The notes below the pieces were generated by a model, which ran no database searches, had not been told where the DNA came from, and saw only the letters and a list, made by a program, of their open reading frames with translations. Of a DNA stretch of 5,207 nt, positions 4,255 to 5,207 are shown piece by piece. The DNA lies in the NCBI GenBank assembly GCA_016744275.1, contig JADGEP010000288.1, forward strand, positions 1 to 5,207. Direction: 5' to 3'. The translations under genes and the position numbers were made by a program. This DNA is from Candidatus Krumholzibacteriia bacterium (GTDB lineage: Bacteria > Krumholzibacteriota > Krumholzibacteriia > LZORAL124-64-63). The first letter of the stretch is position 1, and every line of letters begins with the position of its first letter.

Positions 4255-5207
4255 ATGGACCAAGAGAAGCCACGGAACGAACCACGATTGATGGACCGAA
4301 TTCGGGCGGTGATGCGTCTCAAGCATGCCAGTCCGAGAACCGAGAAAGCGTACGTTGGCTGGATTAAGCGGTACATCAAATATCACGGCAACAAGCACCC
4401 TGCAACTCTGGCAGAACAGGAGGTGACGGCATTTTTGACCCATTTGGCGGTCAAGTCAAAGGTGAGCGCGTCGACTCAAAACCAGGCTTTGGCGGCATTG
4501 TTGTGTCTGTACCGAGATGTGCTGAAAGCCGACCTGCCTTGGCTAGACGGACTAGTGCGAGCCAAACCGAGAGAAAGTGCGCCGGTTGTGTTGTCCCGTA
4601 GCGAGGTGCGTTCTCTGTTGGCTCAACTGGATGGGGTGCATTGGTTGATGGCTTCGATACTCTACGGCAGTGGGCTTCGCCTGTTGGAGTGCTGTCATTT
4701 GAGGGTCAAAGATATCGACTTTGGGCGCCACCAGCTGACGGTGCGTCGGGGAAAGGGCGGATATGATCGCGTCACCCTTTTTCCGGAGAATCTGAAGATA
4801 GAATTGCAGCAACAGGTGGCACTGGTATCACGCAAACATCGAGAGGATCTGGCGAATGGCGCCGGCTGGGTCCTGCTGGACGAAGCCCTGCATCGCAAAT
4901 TCCCCAACGCCGGTAAGGAACTGGTTTGGCAGTGGATTTTCCCGGCAACAAGAGTGCACGTCCAAGCCAAAACGGGCAACGGGTGGCGTCATCACTTGCA
5001 CGAAAGCGTTCTTCAGAAGGCGGTTAAAAAAGGCGCAGCCCTGGCTGGGATCAACAAACGTGTCACGTGTCACACGCTACGGCATTCGTTTGCCACGCAT
5101 TTGCTGGAAGATGGATACGATATCCGTACGATTCAACAACTACTGGGGCACAAGGACGTGCGGACTACTATGAAGTACACCCACGTTTTGGAGAGGGGGC
5201 CTATGGG
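4255..5207 (+). CDS. intI: Integron-type tyrosine recombinase (IntI-like), C-terminal end outside window
   Basis: This enzyme would catalyse site-specific recombination between attI and attC sites through a covalent 3'-phosphotyrosine intermediate. 317 full codons are visible; IntI1 has 337, so only a short tail is missing. The N-terminal SAM-like core-binding domain spans about residues 10-95 (SPRTEKAYVGWIKRYIKYHG, HPATLAEQEVTAFLTHLA). The catalytic domain has Arg142 (YGSGLRLLE), Lys167 (RRGKGGYDR), His273 and Arg276 (CHTLRHSFATHLLEDG), His299 (LLGHKD) and nucleophile Tyr308 (TTMKYTHVL), the full set. Residues 211-229 (ALHRKFPNAGKELVWQWIF) match the extra helix insertion that separates integron integrases from XerC/XerD and binds extrahelical bases of folded attC; IntI1 has ALERKYPRAG followed by WPWFWVF there. 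RHHLHESVLQKAVK after it is also typical. The gene is divergent from the exported-protein genes and appears intact. No attI or attC core is visible nearby. Confidence 0.93.
   Translation, partial: MDQEKPRNEPRLMDRIRAVMRLKHASPRTEKAYVGWIKRYIKYHGNKHPATLAEQEVTAFLTHLAVKSKVSASTQNQALAALLCLYRDVLKADLPWLDGLVRAKPRESAPVVLSRSEVRSLLAQLDGVHWLMASILYGSGLRLLECCHLRVKDIDFGRHQLTVRRGKGGYDRVTLFPENLKIELQQQVALVSRKHREDLANGAGWVLLDEALHRKFPNAGKELVWQWIFPATRVHVQAKTGNGWRHHLHESVLQKAVKKGAALAGINKRVTCHTLRHSFATHLLEDGYDIRTIQQLLGHKDVRTTMKYTHVLERGPM

Noticed and set aside
4111..4443. N-terminal extension of the small secreted-protein frame up to an ATG at 4443
   Set aside because: The added 111 residues would overlap the integrase gene in antisense, cross the strong minus-strand promoter, and bury the signal peptide in the interior of the protein.
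1..5207. CRISPR array, tRNA, rRNA or insertion-sequence ends
   Set aside because: No regularly spaced repeats, cloverleaf-forming segments, rRNA motifs or terminal inverted repeats with a transposase were seen. The only recombinase is the integron-type integrase.

Overview
The window carries three protein genes and a compact divergent control region. On the minus strand lie two genes for exported, modular, mostly beta-sheet proteins: a very large one (1..3255, cut off by the left edge with 1085 codons visible) and a small one (3364..4110, 248 aa). On the plus strand, starting at 4255 and running off the right edge, is an integron-type tyrosine recombinase (IntI family) that is almost complete, with 317 full codons and all the catalytic residues.

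The likely source is an environmental, fairly GC-rich Gram-negative bacterium of the FCB superphylum or a neighbouring candidate phylum (for example the Krumholzibacteriota / Eisenbacteria / Latescibacterota / KSB1 type). The main clue is the C-terminal FlgD-like Ig module of the small protein, with its N-P-F-N-P motif and G-x-Y-x-F strand, which is abundant on secreted proteins of those lineages. IntI-like integrases are also common in such environmental bacteria. This placement is an inference from family distribution, and the window has no marker gene that settles it.

Layout from left to right. 1..3255 (minus) encodes a secreted adhesin- or lectin-like multidomain protein: signal peptide, ConA-like module, LamG-type module, bacterial Ig module, a second ConA-like module, a FN3 / purple-acid-phosphatase-N-like module, an unassigned Trp/Gly/Cys-rich beta module, and the start of another Ig-like module. 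3256..3363 is an AT-rich gap with a candidate promoter whose -10 box sits inside a perfect palindrome. 3364..4110 (minus) is the small secreted protein with the FlgD-like tail. 4111..4254 is the divergent regulatory region. It has a near-consensus minus-strand promoter (TTGTCA, 17 bp, TATAAT with extended -10 TG), a weaker overlapping plus-strand candidate, a 7-bp leader hairpin, and an alternative pairing that would cover the ribosome-binding site of the small gene. 4255..5207 (plus) is the integrase.

The two minus-strand genes are co-directional and probably both act outside the cytoplasm or at the cell surface, perhaps in polysaccharide binding or adhesion. The integrase is divergent from them, so they occupy the position where a conventional integron would carry attI and its cassettes. 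I find no GTTRRRY core site in either intergenic region, and the large gene exceeds any ordinary cassette. The window therefore looks like an integron-integrase locus edge next to ordinary chromosomal genes, or an inverted-layout integron whose attI and cassettes lie off the right edge. I do not see a clearly new defence or mobile system. The most interesting points are the integrase without a visible recombination site, the unassigned module of the large protein, and the control region between the divergent genes.
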